Shown piece after piece: positions 54,215 through 63,329 of a stretch of DNA of 64,000 nucleotides. Origin of the DNA: TMP-86 sp046347195 (lineage in GTDB: Bacteria; Pseudomonadota; Gammaproteobacteria; Steroidobacterales; Steroidobacteraceae); contig JAXMGQ010000007.1 in assembly GCA_046347195.1 (NCBI GenBank), positions 71,471-135,470 on the forward strand, read 5' to 3'. Made by a program: the position numbers and the translations under genes. Numbering within the stretch: the first letter of the stretch is position 1; the number at the start of each line of letters is the position of its first letter. Under the pieces are notes generated by a model that made no database searches, had not been told where the DNA came from, and was given only the letters and a program-made list of their open reading frames with translations.

Positions 54215-56284
54215 ATGGATATGGCAAAGGTGCAAGGGTCTCCTCCCGTGCAGGAGGTCGACCTCGACAAGACCGACGAATTGCCGGTGCTGGACATGGT
54301 CAAGCTGTCGGCTGCCGAGGCCGACCCCGCGTTGCTCGCCCGTCTGGATCCGAATGCGACCACCGCGGACACGGATCGCCACGCCCGCGTCGATCTGCCC
54401 TCGCTCATCGACAGCGTGCAGCAGGCCGAGGCGCGCATCGCGCAGCAGAGCGCGCACCAGGAGGTCCTCGACCGCGAGCTGAAGACGGCGCGGGAGAAGA
54501 TCGAGGAATCCACCCGCGACATCCTGCGCCTGACCGGTGAGGCCCAGGCGCTGCGCAGCACGCTGGAGGCCCGGGAAGAGTCGCTCGCGCAGGCGCTGCG
54601 CACCGTGGGGGATCGCGACCATGCGGTCGCGGAGTTACGGCGCGATCTCGCCGGAATCCAGGCGAAGCTTGCCGAGGCGCGCACCGCGGCCGAACAGGCC
54701 GAACAGGAATTCGCCGCCACGCAGGGACGGCTGACCAAGGAACACGCGGCGAACCGTGCCCAGCTCGGTGATGAACTGGCCGCGACGCGCGATCGCCTGC
54801 AGGCGGACCTCGCAGCCACCCGTTCCCGCCTCGAAGGCGAGCTGTCGAGCACCCGCGAGAAGCTGGGCGCCGAACTGCAGAGCGCACGCGGGCAGATCGA
54901 ATCCGGGCGTTCCGAGCTGGCCGCCTCACAACGAAACCTCAGCGAGCTGAGCGCACGACTGGCGGATGGCGAGAACAGCCTGGCGTCGGCGCAGCGCGAG
55001 GCCGAAATGTACCGCAAGCGCTCCACCGAGTTCCTCGAGAACCTGCGCTCCAACGAGTTTCGCCGCAGCAACCAGGAAGACATCTTTCGTGAGCTGGACG
55101 CCCGGCTTGCCTCGGCCCAGGGTGAGGCCGCCAACGCCGTGAGCCAGGCCGAGCGGCTGGAACAGCAACTGCGCTCGAGCCAGGCCGACGCGGACGCAAG
55201 GTCCCGGCGCAACGCGGAACTCGAATCCACCCTGGCAAAGAGCGCGCAGACCCTGGAACAGCAGGCCTCCACGCTGACCGCGGCCGATCGAACGCGGCAG
55301 GAGCTGGATGCGCGCCTTCGCGATCTCGAGGCGCAGATCACCCGCAATGGCCGCGAGCGCACGCAGTTCGTGACCGACCTCGCCGCCCGCGACCGCTCCC
55401 TCCAGGAAGAACGCGAGACCAAGTCCCAGCTCCAGGTGCAGTTGCAGTCGCTGGAAGCTGCGCAGGCCGAACACCTGGCGCGCCTCGCGGAACTGGATCG
55501 GCGGCTGGGAGATGCGCAGCAGCAGAAGCGGCTGGACGATGAGGCGTTGCAGCGGCAGGCGGGGGCCCTCGAGTCCTCGCGAGCCGATGCCGCCGCGCAG
55601 CTCGGTCGTATCGCCACGCTCGAGGGCGAACTCAGTGCGACCTCGGCGTTGCTCGAGGAGGTGCGACGGCCCATCGAGGATGCCGAAGCGGAGATCCGCC
55701 AGCTGCGCATCGATCTCGAGACGCGCGGCCGGGAGATGGAAACCTCGCGCGAGGAGATCAAGCATCTGCAGACCTCGCTCGAACGCTCGAAGGGTGCGCT
55801 GGAGGAGCGCGAGTTCCTCATCCGCCGGCTCGAGCGCAGCGCCAACACCAGCGCCCAGGTGCTGGGAAGGCTGCAATCGAGCATCGAGCGGCTGGGGACG
55901 GCGACCCCGCTGCCCGCCGCGGCGTCGGCCGAGCCGGCCGCGGAACCCTCGGCCTTCCACCCGACGCTGTTGCGCATCGACAATGGTTCGGCGACGACGT
56001 TCGCGCTCGGACAGAGGACACGCGTGGGGCGCTCGCCGGAAAGCGACGTGCGCATCGAGTCCTCCTCGGTCAGCCGGCATCACGCCCTAATCATCACGGG
56101 CGCGCGTCACTGCATCATCGAGGACCTGAACAGCACGAACGGCGTCCTGGTCAATGGCCGCAAGGTGAACCGGCAGAAGCTCAAGGACGGTGACACGCTG
56201 GTCATCGGCGAGGCCCATTTCAAGTACATCGAGTCCGGGGCTTTATCCGAAGAGCCAAATCCGGTATCGTTCGCGCCCTCATAG
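54215..56284 (+). CDS. long coiled-coil protein with C-terminal FHA domain
   Basis: A 689-aa soluble protein without membrane segments. Residues 1-60 are acidic and probably unfolded, about 62-560 form a near-continuous coiled coil, 562-580 are a Pro/Ala linker, and about 583-675 are an FHA domain with GRSPESDVRI, SSSVSRHHALI and NSTNGVLVNGRKV, all phosphothreonine-contact motifs. Residues 186-229 contain four 11-residue units such as DELAATRDRLQ and ADLAATRSRLE. FHA domains bind phosphothreonine, so it may be a scaffold under Ser/Thr kinase control, yet no kinase is nearby. Gene identity is unknown. It is followed by tRNA-Val. Confidence 0.88.
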   Translation: MDMAKVQGSPPVQEVDLDKTDELPVLDMVKLSAAEADPALLARLDPNATTADTDRHARVDLPSLIDSVQQAEARIAQQSAHQEVLDRELKTAREKIEESTRDILRLTGEAQALRSTLEAREESLAQALRTVGDRDHAVAELRRDLAGIQAKLAEARTAAEQAEQEFAATQGRLTKEHAANRAQLGDELAATRDRLQADLAATRSRLEGELSSTREKLGAELQSARGQIESGRSELAASQRNLSELSARLADGENSLASAQREAEMYRKRSTEFLENLRSNEFRRSNQEDIFRELDARLASAQGEAANAVSQAERLEQQLRSSQADADARSRRNAELESTLAKSAQTLEQQASTLTAADRTRQELDARLRDLEAQITRNGRERTQFVTDLAARDRSLQEERETKSQLQVQLQSLEAAQAEHLARLAELDRRLGDAQQQKRLDDEALQRQAGALESSRADAAAQLGRIATLEGELSATSALLEEVRRPIEDAEAEIRQLRIDLETRGREMETSREEIKHLQTSLERSKGALEEREFLIRRLERSANTSAQVLGRLQSSIERLGTATPLPAAASAEPAAEPSAFHPTLLRIDNGSATTFALGQRTRVGRSPESDVRIESSSVSRHHALIITGARHCIIEDLNSTNGVLVNGRKVNRQKLKDGDTLVIGEAHFKYIESGALSEEPNPVSFAPS

Positions 56285-56287
56285 CTG

Positions 56288-56362
56288 GCGCGCTTAGCTC
56301 AGCGGTAGAGCATCACCTTGACATGGTGGGGGTCAGTGGTTCGATCCCACTAGCGCGCACCA
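56288..56362 (+). tRNA. tRNA-Val (GAC)
   Basis: A complete cloverleaf with encoded CCA: acceptor GCGCGCT pairs with AGCGCGC, D arm GCTCAGCGGTAGAGC, anticodon loop CTTGACA with anticodon GAC, T loop TTCGATC. It begins four bases after the FHA gene stop. Confidence 0.97.
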
Positions 56363-56429
56363 TCCGTTCCTGGCCTCGTCCTTCCCGGCGGTAAAAAAGC
56401 GGCGCCTGCTCTGCTATATTGCGGCGCTT

Positions 56430-58382
56430 ATGCCCGTCATCACGCTACCGGATTCCAGCAAGAAGCATTTCGAGCAACCCGTGACGGTGGCCGAGGTCGC
56501 CTCCAGCATCGGCCCCGGACTTGCGAAGGCAGCCCTGGCCGGGCGCGTGGACGGCAGGCTCGTGGACGCCTCCTTCCGCATCGATCGGGATGCGGCGCTG
56601 AGCATCGTCACCGACAAGGACCCGGAAGGGCTGGAGATCCTCCGGCATTCCACCGCGCACCTGCTCGCCAATGCCGTGCAGGAACTCTTCCCGGACGCGC
56701 AAGTGACCATCGGGCCGGTCGTCGAGGACGGGTTCTACTACGACTTCGCCTACAAGCGGCCGTTCTCCACCGAAGACCTCGCCGCCATCGAACAGCGCAT
56801 GGCAGAGATCGCGGCGAAGGATCTGCCGGTGAAGCGAAGGACACTGCCGCGCGATGAGGCCATCGCGCATTTCAAGGCCATCGGCGAGCACTACAAGGCG
56901 CAGATCATCGAGGCCATCCCGGCCGGCGAGACGATCAGCCTGTACGGGCAGGGCGCCTGGGAAGACCTCTGCCGTGGCCCCCACGTGCCCAGCACCGGCA
57001 AGCTCAAGGCCTTCAAGCTGATGAAGGTGGCGGGCGCCTACTGGCGCGGGGATTCGCGCAACGAGATGCTGCAGCGGATCTACGGCACCGCCTGGCCCAA
57101 CGACAAGCAGCTCAAGGAATACCTCACCCGCCTGGAAGAAGCGGAGAAGCGCGATCACCGTCGCATCGGCCGCGAACTCGACCTGTTCCACCTGCAGGAG
57201 GAAGCGCCGGGCGCGGTCTTCTGGCACCCGAAGGGCTGGACCCTGTTCCAGACGCTGGTCCGCTACATGCGCGAGCGGCAGGCCGAGGCCGGTTTCCAGG
57301 AAGTCAACACACCGGAGATCATGGACCGCGAGCTGTGGATACAGTCCGGCCACATCGAGAAATTCGGCGAGAACATGTTCATGACCAAGACGCCCGACGA
57401 GCGCGTCTTCGCCATCAAGCCGATGAACTGTCCAGGACACGTGCAGGTGTTCAACCAGGGGTTGCGCAGCTACCGCGAGCTGCCGCTGCGGCTGGCCGAG
57501 TTCGGCAAGGTACACCGGTACGAACCCTCCGGCGCCTTGCACGGCCTCATGAGGGTGCGGGCTTTCACGCAGGATGATGCCCACATCTTCTGCACCATGG
57601 ACCAGATCACCGCGGAATCCGTCTCGGTCACCGAACTGATCTTGAGCATCTACCGGGACTTCGGCTTCACGGACGTTCGCATCAAGTTCTCCGACCGGCC
57701 ACCCAAGCGGGTGGGGGCGGATGAGGTGTGGGACCGTTCGGAAGCCGCCCTGAAGGCAGCGGCGGCAGCGGCGGGCATCGAGACCACGCTCAACCCCGGC
57801 GAGGGCGCCTTCTATGGTCCCAAGCTGGAATTCGTGCTTCGGGATGCCATTGGCCGGGACTGGCAGTGCGGCACCCTGCAGGTGGATTTGAACCTGCCAG
57901 GGCGACTGGGCGCGGCCTACGTGGGCGAGGACAGCCAGAAGCACCCACCCGTGATGCTGCACCGCGCCATGTTCGGCTCCCTGGAGAGATTCATCGGCAT
58001 TCTCATCGAACACCATGCCGGACGGCTGCCCACCTGGCTCGCGCCGGTGCAGGCCGTGGTCATGGGTATCACCGAGCGGCAGGCCGACTACTGCGAGAAG
58101 GTTGCGGAACACTTGAGAAATCAGGGGCTTCGGGTCCAGACGGACTTGAGGAACGAGAAGGTTGGCTTTAAAATCCGCGAGCACACATTGCAACGGGTTC
58201 CGTACCTGCTGGTCGCTGGAGACCGGGAAGTGTCGGGACAATCCCTGGCCGTGCGCACGCGCAGCGGCAAGGACCTCGGCAGCATGAGTCTCGATGAGCT
58301 CGCTGCCGGCCTTGTCCGGGAAAGCGCGAGCCGCGGCCGTTATGTTTTGGAGGATCGCTTATCGCAACGTCCAAGCGCGTAA
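56430..58382 (+). CDS. thrS: threonyl-tRNA synthetase
   Basis: A 650-aa class II synthetase. Domains: TGS (residues 1-62), editing domain with the HxxxH zinc-type motif RHSTAHLLANAV and CRGPHVP, catalytic core with NCPGHVQVF and the class II arginines of FGKVHRYEPSGALHGLMRVR, and the anticodon-binding domain at about 540-640. In E. coli ThrS represses its own mRNA through an operator mimicking tRNA; this leader is too short to judge. Its last 22 bases overlap infC. Confidence 0.98.
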   Translation: MPVITLPDSSKKHFEQPVTVAEVASSIGPGLAKAALAGRVDGRLVDASFRIDRDAALSIVTDKDPEGLEILRHSTAHLLANAVQELFPDAQVTIGPVVEDGFYYDFAYKRPFSTEDLAAIEQRMAEIAAKDLPVKRRTLPRDEAIAHFKAIGEHYKAQIIEAIPAGETISLYGQGAWEDLCRGPHVPSTGKLKAFKLMKVAGAYWRGDSRNEMLQRIYGTAWPNDKQLKEYLTRLEEAEKRDHRRIGRELDLFHLQEEAPGAVFWHPKGWTLFQTLVRYMRERQAEAGFQEVNTPEIMDRELWIQSGHIEKFGENMFMTKTPDERVFAIKPMNCPGHVQVFNQGLRSYRELPLRLAEFGKVHRYEPSGALHGLMRVRAFTQDDAHIFCTMDQITAESVSVTELILSIYRDFGFTDVRIKFSDRPPKRVGADEVWDRSEAALKAAAAAAGIETTLNPGEGAFYGPKLEFVLRDAIGRDWQCGTLQVDLNLPGRLGAAYVGEDSQKHPPVMLHRAMFGSLERFIGILIEHHAGRLPTWLAPVQAVVMGITERQADYCEKVAEHLRNQGLRVQTDLRNEKVGFKIREHTLQRVPYLLVAGDREVSGQSLAVRTRSGKDLGSMSLDELAAGLVRESASRGRYVLEDRLSQRPSA

Positions 58383-58879
58383 GGCGTAACGAGGAAATTT
58401 CCGCACCCGAAGTGCGAGTGATCGCTGCCGACGGCAGCCAGGCCGGCGTGATGAGCCGGACTGCAGCACTCGAGATGGCGAGCTCGCAGCAGCTCGACCT
58501 CGTGGAGGTTTCACCGATGGCGGCGCCGCCGGTGGTGCGGGTCATGGACTTCGGCAAGTTCCTGTTCGAGCAGAACAAGAAAGCCCATGCCGCCAAGCGC
58601 AAGCAGAAGCAGATCCAGGTCAAGGAAGTGAAGTTTCGTCCCGGAACGGAAGAGGCGGATTACCAGGTCAAACTGCGTAATCTCATCCGCTTCCTGTCCG
58701 AGGGTGACAAGGCCAAGGTGACGTTACGTTTCCGCGGCCGTGAGCTCGTACACCAGGATATCGGCAGGCGACTGTTGTCGCGCATCGCCGAGGACCTGAG
58801 CGCGCATTCCACGGTGGAGCAGAATCCACTGATGGAAGGCAAGCAGATGGTCATGGTGTTCGGGCCCAAAAAGAAGTGA
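58361..58879 (+). CDS. infC: translation initiation factor IF-3 (ATC start)
   Basis: Read from the ATC at 58361 the protein has 172 aa and a complete IF-3 N terminus (RRNEEISAPEVRVIAADG). A GGAGG site at 58349-58353 lies exactly 7 bases before the ATC; no ATG or GTG is better placed, and the GTG at 58412 would remove conserved residues. IF-3 itself discriminates against non-standard start codons, the basis for autoregulation through AUU in E. coli. The C-terminal domain (VKEVKFRPGTEEADYQVKLR) is intact. It overlaps thrS by 22 bases and precedes rpmI. Confidence 0.94.
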   Translation: MATSKRVRRNEEISAPEVRVIAADGSQAGVMSRTAALEMASSQQLDLVEVSPMAAPPVVRVMDFGKFLFEQNKKAHAAKRKQKQIQVKEVKFRPGTEEADYQVKLRNLIRFLSEGDKAKVTLRFRGRELVHQDIGRRLLSRIAEDLSAHSTVEQNPLMEGKQMVMVFGPKKK

Positions 58880-58981
58880 GCGGCGAACCTTAAGCAAGTC
58901 CGCCATCCGCCTGTAACGGCTCGGCGTCGACTCCGGTCGGCGGTGAGCTTGTGAGCAGGGCCATACAATCAGGAGTCGAGC

Positions 58982-59176
58982 ATGCCCAAGTTGAAAACCA
59001 AGCGGGCTGCGGCGAAGCGTTTCGTCAAAACGGCGAACGGCTTCAAGCGCGGCCAGTCCCACCGTCGTCATATCCTGACGAAGAAGCCGAGCAAGCGTAA
59101 GCGCCAGCTGCGCCGCGAGTCGCACGTGCACGAGACCGACGTCGGCCGCGTCGTGCAGATGCTGCCCCACGCTTAA
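58982..59176 (+). CDS. rpmI: 50S ribosomal protein L35
   Basis: A 64-aa basic protein beginning MPKLKTKRAAAKRFVKT with HILTKKPSKRKRQLR in the middle, the standard L35 sequence. A GGAGT site precedes the ATG. It lies between infC and rplT; in E. coli the three are regulated by L20 binding to the leader. The 102-base gap after infC shows no ORF and could hold such an operator. Confidence 0.97.
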   Translation: MPKLKTKRAAAKRFVKTANGFKRGQSHRRHILTKKPSKRKRQLRRESHVHETDVGRVVQMLPHA

Positions 59177-59200
59177 CGCCCATAAAGTCAGGAGAGAACC

Positions 59201-59560
59201 ATGGCACGAGTCAAACGCGGCGTCATCGCTGGCCGCCGCCACAAGAAGATCCTCAAGAAGGCGAAGGGCTATTTCAATGCCCGTCGCAAGGTGTTCCGCA
59301 CCGCGAAGCAGGCCGTCATCAAGGCGGGCCAGTATGCCTACCGTGGGCGTCGCGAGAAGAAGCGCGAGTATCGCGCGCTGTGGATCACCCGCATCAACGC
59401 CGCGGCCCGGCTGTCCGACCTGTCGTACAGCCGCCTGATCGCAGGGCTCAACAAGGCGGGCCTGGCCATCGATCGCAAGGTGTTGGCTGATCTCGCGGTA
59501 CACGACCTGCCAGCCTTTGCTGCCATCGCGGAGAAGGCCAAGGCAGCGCTCGCGGCCTGA
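59201..59560 (+). CDS. rplT: 50S ribosomal protein L20
   Basis: A 119-aa protein (MARVKRGVIAGRRHKKILKK) with AKGYFNARRKVFRTAKQAVI and the C-terminal SYSRLIAGLNKAGLAIDRKVL, all canonical. It binds 23S rRNA early in 50S assembly and in E. coli represses rpmI-rplT translation. An AGGAGAG site is 8 bases upstream. pheS follows after 61 bases. Confidence 0.98.
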   Translation: MARVKRGVIAGRRHKKILKKAKGYFNARRKVFRTAKQAVIKAGQYAYRGRREKKREYRALWITRINAAARLSDLSYSRLIAGLNKAGLAIDRKVLADLAVHDLPAFAAIAEKAKAALAA

Positions 59561-59621
59561 AGCGCATGCCAGGGCCGATGATCGCGGCGAGTCGGGACTG
59601 CCGCCCGCCGCGGGTGCGCCG

Positions 59622-60647
59622 ATGAGCGCCCAGGAAAGCCTGTCCGGACTGCTCGAGAGTGCGCTCGCGGCCATTGCCGCGAGCGCCGATCTCGCCGCGC
59701 TCGAGGAGCATCGTGTGCGGCTGCTCGGCAAGAAGGGGCAGCTCACCGACCAGCTCAAGGCGCTGGGCGCCCTGCCTGCGGCGGAACGGCCCGCGGCCGG
59801 CCAGCGCATCAACGAGGCCAAGGAACGGCTGCAGCATGCGCTGGAAGCGCGTCGCGCGGCCCTCGAGGGCGAGAAGCTGGAGCGCGAGCTTGCCGCCGGC
59901 GCCATCGACGTGACGCTCCCGGGCCGTGGCGAGGAGGGCGGGAGCGTGCATCCGGTCACCAAGGCCCGCCTGCGCATCGAGGTCATCTTCAAGCAGGCCG
60001 GATTCATCGTCGCCTCGGGACCCGAGGTCGAGGACGACTTCCACAACTTCGAGGCGTTGAACATTCCCGCCGACCATCCGGCGCGCGCCATGCACGACAC
60101 GTTCTATTTCCCCGATGGCCGCCTGCTGCGCACGCATACCTCGCCGGTGCAGATCCGCGCGATGCGCGCGCTGACCCCGCCGTTCGCGGTGATCGCTCCG
60201 GGGCGGGTGTACCGCTGCGACTCGGACATGACGCACACGCCGATGTTCCACCAGGTCGAGGGGATCGTCGTGGGCGAGAACGTCAGCCTCGCGAACCTCA
60301 AGGCCATGCTCATGTCGTTCGTGGAGCAATTCTTCGAACGGCCCCTGGGGATGCGGCTGCGCCCCTCGTATTTCCCGTTCACCGAGCCTTCCGCGGAAGT
60401 GGATATCGAGTGCGTGTTCTGCAGCGGCAAGGGCTGCCGCGTCTGCAAGCAGACCGGATGGCTCGAGATCCTGGGCTGCGGCATGATCCACCCGCACGTG
60501 CTGCGCGCCGCCAACATCGACCCGGAGCGCTGGCAGGGGTACGCGTTCGGCATGGGCATCGAGCGCGTCGCGATGCTGCGATACGACGTCAACGACCTGC
60601 GGCTGTTCTTCGAGAACGACCTGCGCTTCCTCAGGCAGTTCCCATGA
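59622..60647 (+). CDS. pheS: phenylalanyl-tRNA synthetase alpha subunit
   Basis: A 341-aa protein from the ATG at 59622. The N-terminal coiled coil is followed by the class II core: motif 1 (HPVTKARLRIEVIF), motif 2 (GRVYRCDSDMTHTPMFHQVEG) and motif 3 (YAFGMGIERVAMLRYDVNDLR). Four cysteines in CVFCSGKGCRVC at about 268-279 form a zinc-knuckle-like insertion absent from E. coli PheS. It makes the alpha2beta2 enzyme with PheT, whose ATG overlaps its stop. Confidence 0.97.
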   Translation: MSAQESLSGLLESALAAIAASADLAALEEHRVRLLGKKGQLTDQLKALGALPAAERPAAGQRINEAKERLQHALEARRAALEGEKLERELAAGAIDVTLPGRGEEGGSVHPVTKARLRIEVIFKQAGFIVASGPEVEDDFHNFEALNIPADHPARAMHDTFYFPDGRLLRTHTSPVQIRAMRALTPPFAVIAPGRVYRCDSDMTHTPMFHQVEGIVVGENVSLANLKAMLMSFVEQFFERPLGMRLRPSYFPFTEPSAEVDIECVFCSGKGCRVCKQTGWLEILGCGMIHPHVLRAANIDPERWQGYAFGMGIERVAMLRYDVNDLRLFFENDLRFLRQFP

Positions 60648-63022
60648 AGATCACCCATTCCTGGCTGCGCGAATTCGTGCCCAACCTCGCGCCGCCCGAG
60701 GCGCTGGCCGCACAGCTCACCCTGGCGGGCCTCGAGGTCGAGGCCATCATTCCCGCCGCGCCGGCCTTCGACCAGGTCGTGGTGGGCTCGGTGATCACCG
60801 CGGTCCGGCATCCCAACGCCGAGAAGCTGCAGGTCTGCACGGTCACCACCGATGGCGCCCACCGCCTGCAGATCGTGTGCGGCGCGCCCAATGCGCGCGC
60901 CGGCCTCAAGGTCGCGGTGGCGCAGGTGGGCGCGCATCTGCCGGGCGATGTGATCATCAAGCGAGCCAGGCTCAGGGGTGTGGATTCCGAGGGCATGCTG
61001 TGCTCCGCGCGCGAGCTCGGCCTGGGCACCGAGCATGACGGCATCCTCGAGCTCGCGCAGGACGCGCCGCTGGGCGAGGACCTGCGGCGACTGCTCGATC
61101 TCGATGACACCGTGCTCGAGGTCAACGCCACGCCCAATCGCGGCGATTGCATGAGCGTGCTGGGTATCGCGCGCGACCACACCGCAGCGATCGCCCGCCG
61201 ATTCCTGCGTCACGAGGTGAATCCCACGCGCGCGGTGATCACCGACCGCTTCCCGGTGAAGATCGATGCGGGCGATGCCTGCCCGGTCTTTGCCGGACGC
61301 GTGGTGCGCGGCGTGCGAGCCGATGCGCAATCCCCGACCTGGCTGAAGGAGCGCCTGCGGCGCGTGGGTCTCAACAGCATCTCCGCCATCGTCGACATCA
61401 CCAACTACGTGATGATGGAACTCGGCCAGCCGATGCACGCCTACGACCTGTCGCGTCTGCAAGGCGGCATCACCGTGCGCTGGGCGAGGCTGGCAGAGCC
61501 AGCGACCCTGCTCGACGGCAAGACCTATACGCTCGATCCGCAGTGCCTGGTCATTGCCGACGAAGCCGGCGTGGTCGGCCTCGCCGGCGTGATGGGCGGG
61601 AGCGACAAGGCCATTTCCGATGCGACCACCGATGTGTTCCTGGAGGCGGCGCATTTCACTCCCGCGGCGGTTGCCGGACGCGGCCGGCGCTTCGGGCTGT
61701 TCACCGACGCTGCACAGCGGTTCGAGCGCGGCGTCGATCCGGCGCTGCCGGCGCAGGCCATCGAGCGGGCCACGACGTTGCTGCTCGCCATCGCAGGCGG
61801 AGAGGTCGGCCCGGCGTGTCTGACACGCGGCGCTGAGCCCGCGCCGCCGGTCACGATCAGCCTGAGGCGCGATCGGCTCGGACGCCTGCTGGGCGCGGCG
61901 GTGCCGGATGATGAGGCCGAGGCCGTGCTCCGCGCGATCGGCGAGCACGTGACGGCGACGCCCGACGGCTGGCAGGTCCAGGCGCCGACCAGCCGCTTCG
62001 ACCTGCACATCGAGCCCGACCTCATCGAGGAAGTCGCGCGCCTGCGCGGCTTCGACAAGATCCCGCCGCGGCATGCGGTCGTCGAGCAGAAAGGCGGGGA
62101 GTCCAGCGAGTCCCGCATCCCGGCGACGCGCCTGTACACGAGCCTGGCCGACCGCGGCTACCATGAGGTAATCACCTACAGCTTCGTGAGTCCGGAAGAT
62201 CAGCGGCTGCTGTTCCCTGAGGTGCAGGCCCTCGCGCTGACGAATCCGCTGTCCGCCGACCTGTCGGAGATGCGGGTATCGCTGTGGCCGGGCCTGCTGC
62301 GCGCCTGCGCGCAGAACCTGCGCCGACAGCAGGCTCGCGTGAAGATCTTCGAAATCGGACGCAAGTATCTCCCCGGTCCTTCGGGACTGCGCGAGGTGGA
62401 CACGCTGGCCGGCGTGGTGGCGGGAACGCGCCTGCCTGAGCAATGGGGCGCACCGCGCGAAGCGCTCGATTTCTACGACGTCAAAGGCGACCTGCAGGTC
62501 CTGTTCGAGCAGACCGCAGCGACGAAGAGCTTCAGCTTCAACGCGGAGACGCTCTCCTGTCTTCGCCCCGGGCGCACCGCGCGCATCCTGCGCGATGCCC
62601 AGCCCGTGGGCTGGCTGGGCGAGTTGCATCCGGCGGTGCTTCGTAAACTCGACCTCAGTACTTCTCCCTATGTGTTCGAGTTAGAAATAGATTCAGCTTT
62701 CAAGTGTAACTCATTGCACTTTGAGGATATTTCTCGATTCCCGAGCGTGCGACGCGACCTCGCCGTGGTAGTGGACGAAAACGTTGCGTTCGCAGCAATC
62801 GAGGAAAATGTTAGTGTTAGCGCCTCAGGCCTGCTGCGCGAACTTCGAGTCTTCGATGTATATCGAGGTCAGGGGATAGAAACAGGACGAAAAAGTGTGG
62901 CTTTAGGCTTGATTTTACAGGATTCTTCACGCACGCTTACTGATGACGACGCGGATGCCGTCGTGGCTGCCGTCGTTGCGCGGCTGCGGCAGAAGTTGAA
63001 CGCCACGATACGAGACCAATAA
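60644..63022 (+). CDS. pheT: phenylalanyl-tRNA synthetase beta subunit
   Basis: A 792-aa protein from the ATG at 60644 that overlaps the pheS stop. Domains: tRNA-binding EMAP-like domain (about 40-150), B3/4 editing region, B5, catalytic-like core and the C-terminal FDX-ACB anticodon domain (about 695-792, FEDISRFPSVRRDLAVVVDE). Bases 62641-62940, covering the start of that last domain, have about 48% G+C and many A/T-ending codons, against about 73% in the line just before. The protein sequence there still fits the family. Confidence 0.97.
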   Translation: MKITHSWLREFVPNLAPPEALAAQLTLAGLEVEAIIPAAPAFDQVVVGSVITAVRHPNAEKLQVCTVTTDGAHRLQIVCGAPNARAGLKVAVAQVGAHLPGDVIIKRARLRGVDSEGMLCSARELGLGTEHDGILELAQDAPLGEDLRRLLDLDDTVLEVNATPNRGDCMSVLGIARDHTAAIARRFLRHEVNPTRAVITDRFPVKIDAGDACPVFAGRVVRGVRADAQSPTWLKERLRRVGLNSISAIVDITNYVMMELGQPMHAYDLSRLQGGITVRWARLAEPATLLDGKTYTLDPQCLVIADEAGVVGLAGVMGGSDKAISDATTDVFLEAAHFTPAAVAGRGRRFGLFTDAAQRFERGVDPALPAQAIERATTLLLAIAGGEVGPACLTRGAEPAPPVTISLRRDRLGRLLGAAVPDDEAEAVLRAIGEHVTATPDGWQVQAPTSRFDLHIEPDLIEEVARLRGFDKIPPRHAVVEQKGGESSESRIPATRLYTSLADRGYHEVITYSFVSPEDQRLLFPEVQALALTNPLSADLSEMRVSLWPGLLRACAQNLRRQQARVKIFEIGRKYLPGPSGLREVDTLAGVVAGTRLPEQWGAPREALDFYDVKGDLQVLFEQTAATKSFSFNAETLSCLRPGRTARILRDAQPVGWLGELHPAVLRKLDLSTSPYVFELEIDSAFKCNSLHFEDISRFPSVRRDLAVVVDENVAFAAIEENVSVSASGLLRELRVFDVYRGQGIETGRKSVALGLILQDSSRTLTDDDADAVVAAVVARLRQKLNATIRDQ

Positions 63023-63026
63023 GCAA

Positions 63027-63329
63027 ATGGCAGCCCTGACCAAGGCAGAAATGGCGGAAGCGCTGTTCGACCAGCTCGGTTTGAACAAGCGCGAAGCACG
63101 GGAACTCGTCGACTTGTTCTTCGAGGAAATCCGCTCCGCTCTTTCCTCCGGCGAGCAGGTGAAACTGTCTGGCTTCGGCAACTTCGATCTGCGCGACAAG
63201 AACCGCCGTCCGGGCCGCAATCCCAAGACCGGCGAGGAAATTCCCATCAGTGCGCGCCGCGTGGTCACCTTCCGCCCAGGACAAAAGCTAAAGGCACGCG
63301 TCGAGGCGTATGCTGGAACCAAGCAATAA
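63027..63329 (+). CDS. ihfA: integration host factor subunit alpha
   Basis: A 100-aa DNABII protein beginning MAALTKAEMAEALFDQLGLN, with LSGFGNFDLRDKNRRPGRNP and the arm GRNPKTGEEIPI. It pairs with IHF-beta (44 kb) to bend DNA. It is 4 bases after pheT; in E. coli himA has promoters inside pheT and represses itself. The low-GC stretch at the end of pheT is a candidate place for them. It overlaps the merR-type gene by 20 bases. Confidence 0.97.
   Translation: MAALTKAEMAEALFDQLGLNKREARELVDLFFEEIRSALSSGEQVKLSGFGNFDLRDKNRRPGRNPKTGEEIPISARRVVTFRPGQKLKARVEAYAGTKQ

Noticed and set aside
56412..56420. Extended -10 (TGCTATATT) as thrS promoter
   Set aside because: It would start the transcript about 3 bases before the ATG and has no -35; a leaderless thrS is unlikely and read-through from the tRNA is possible.
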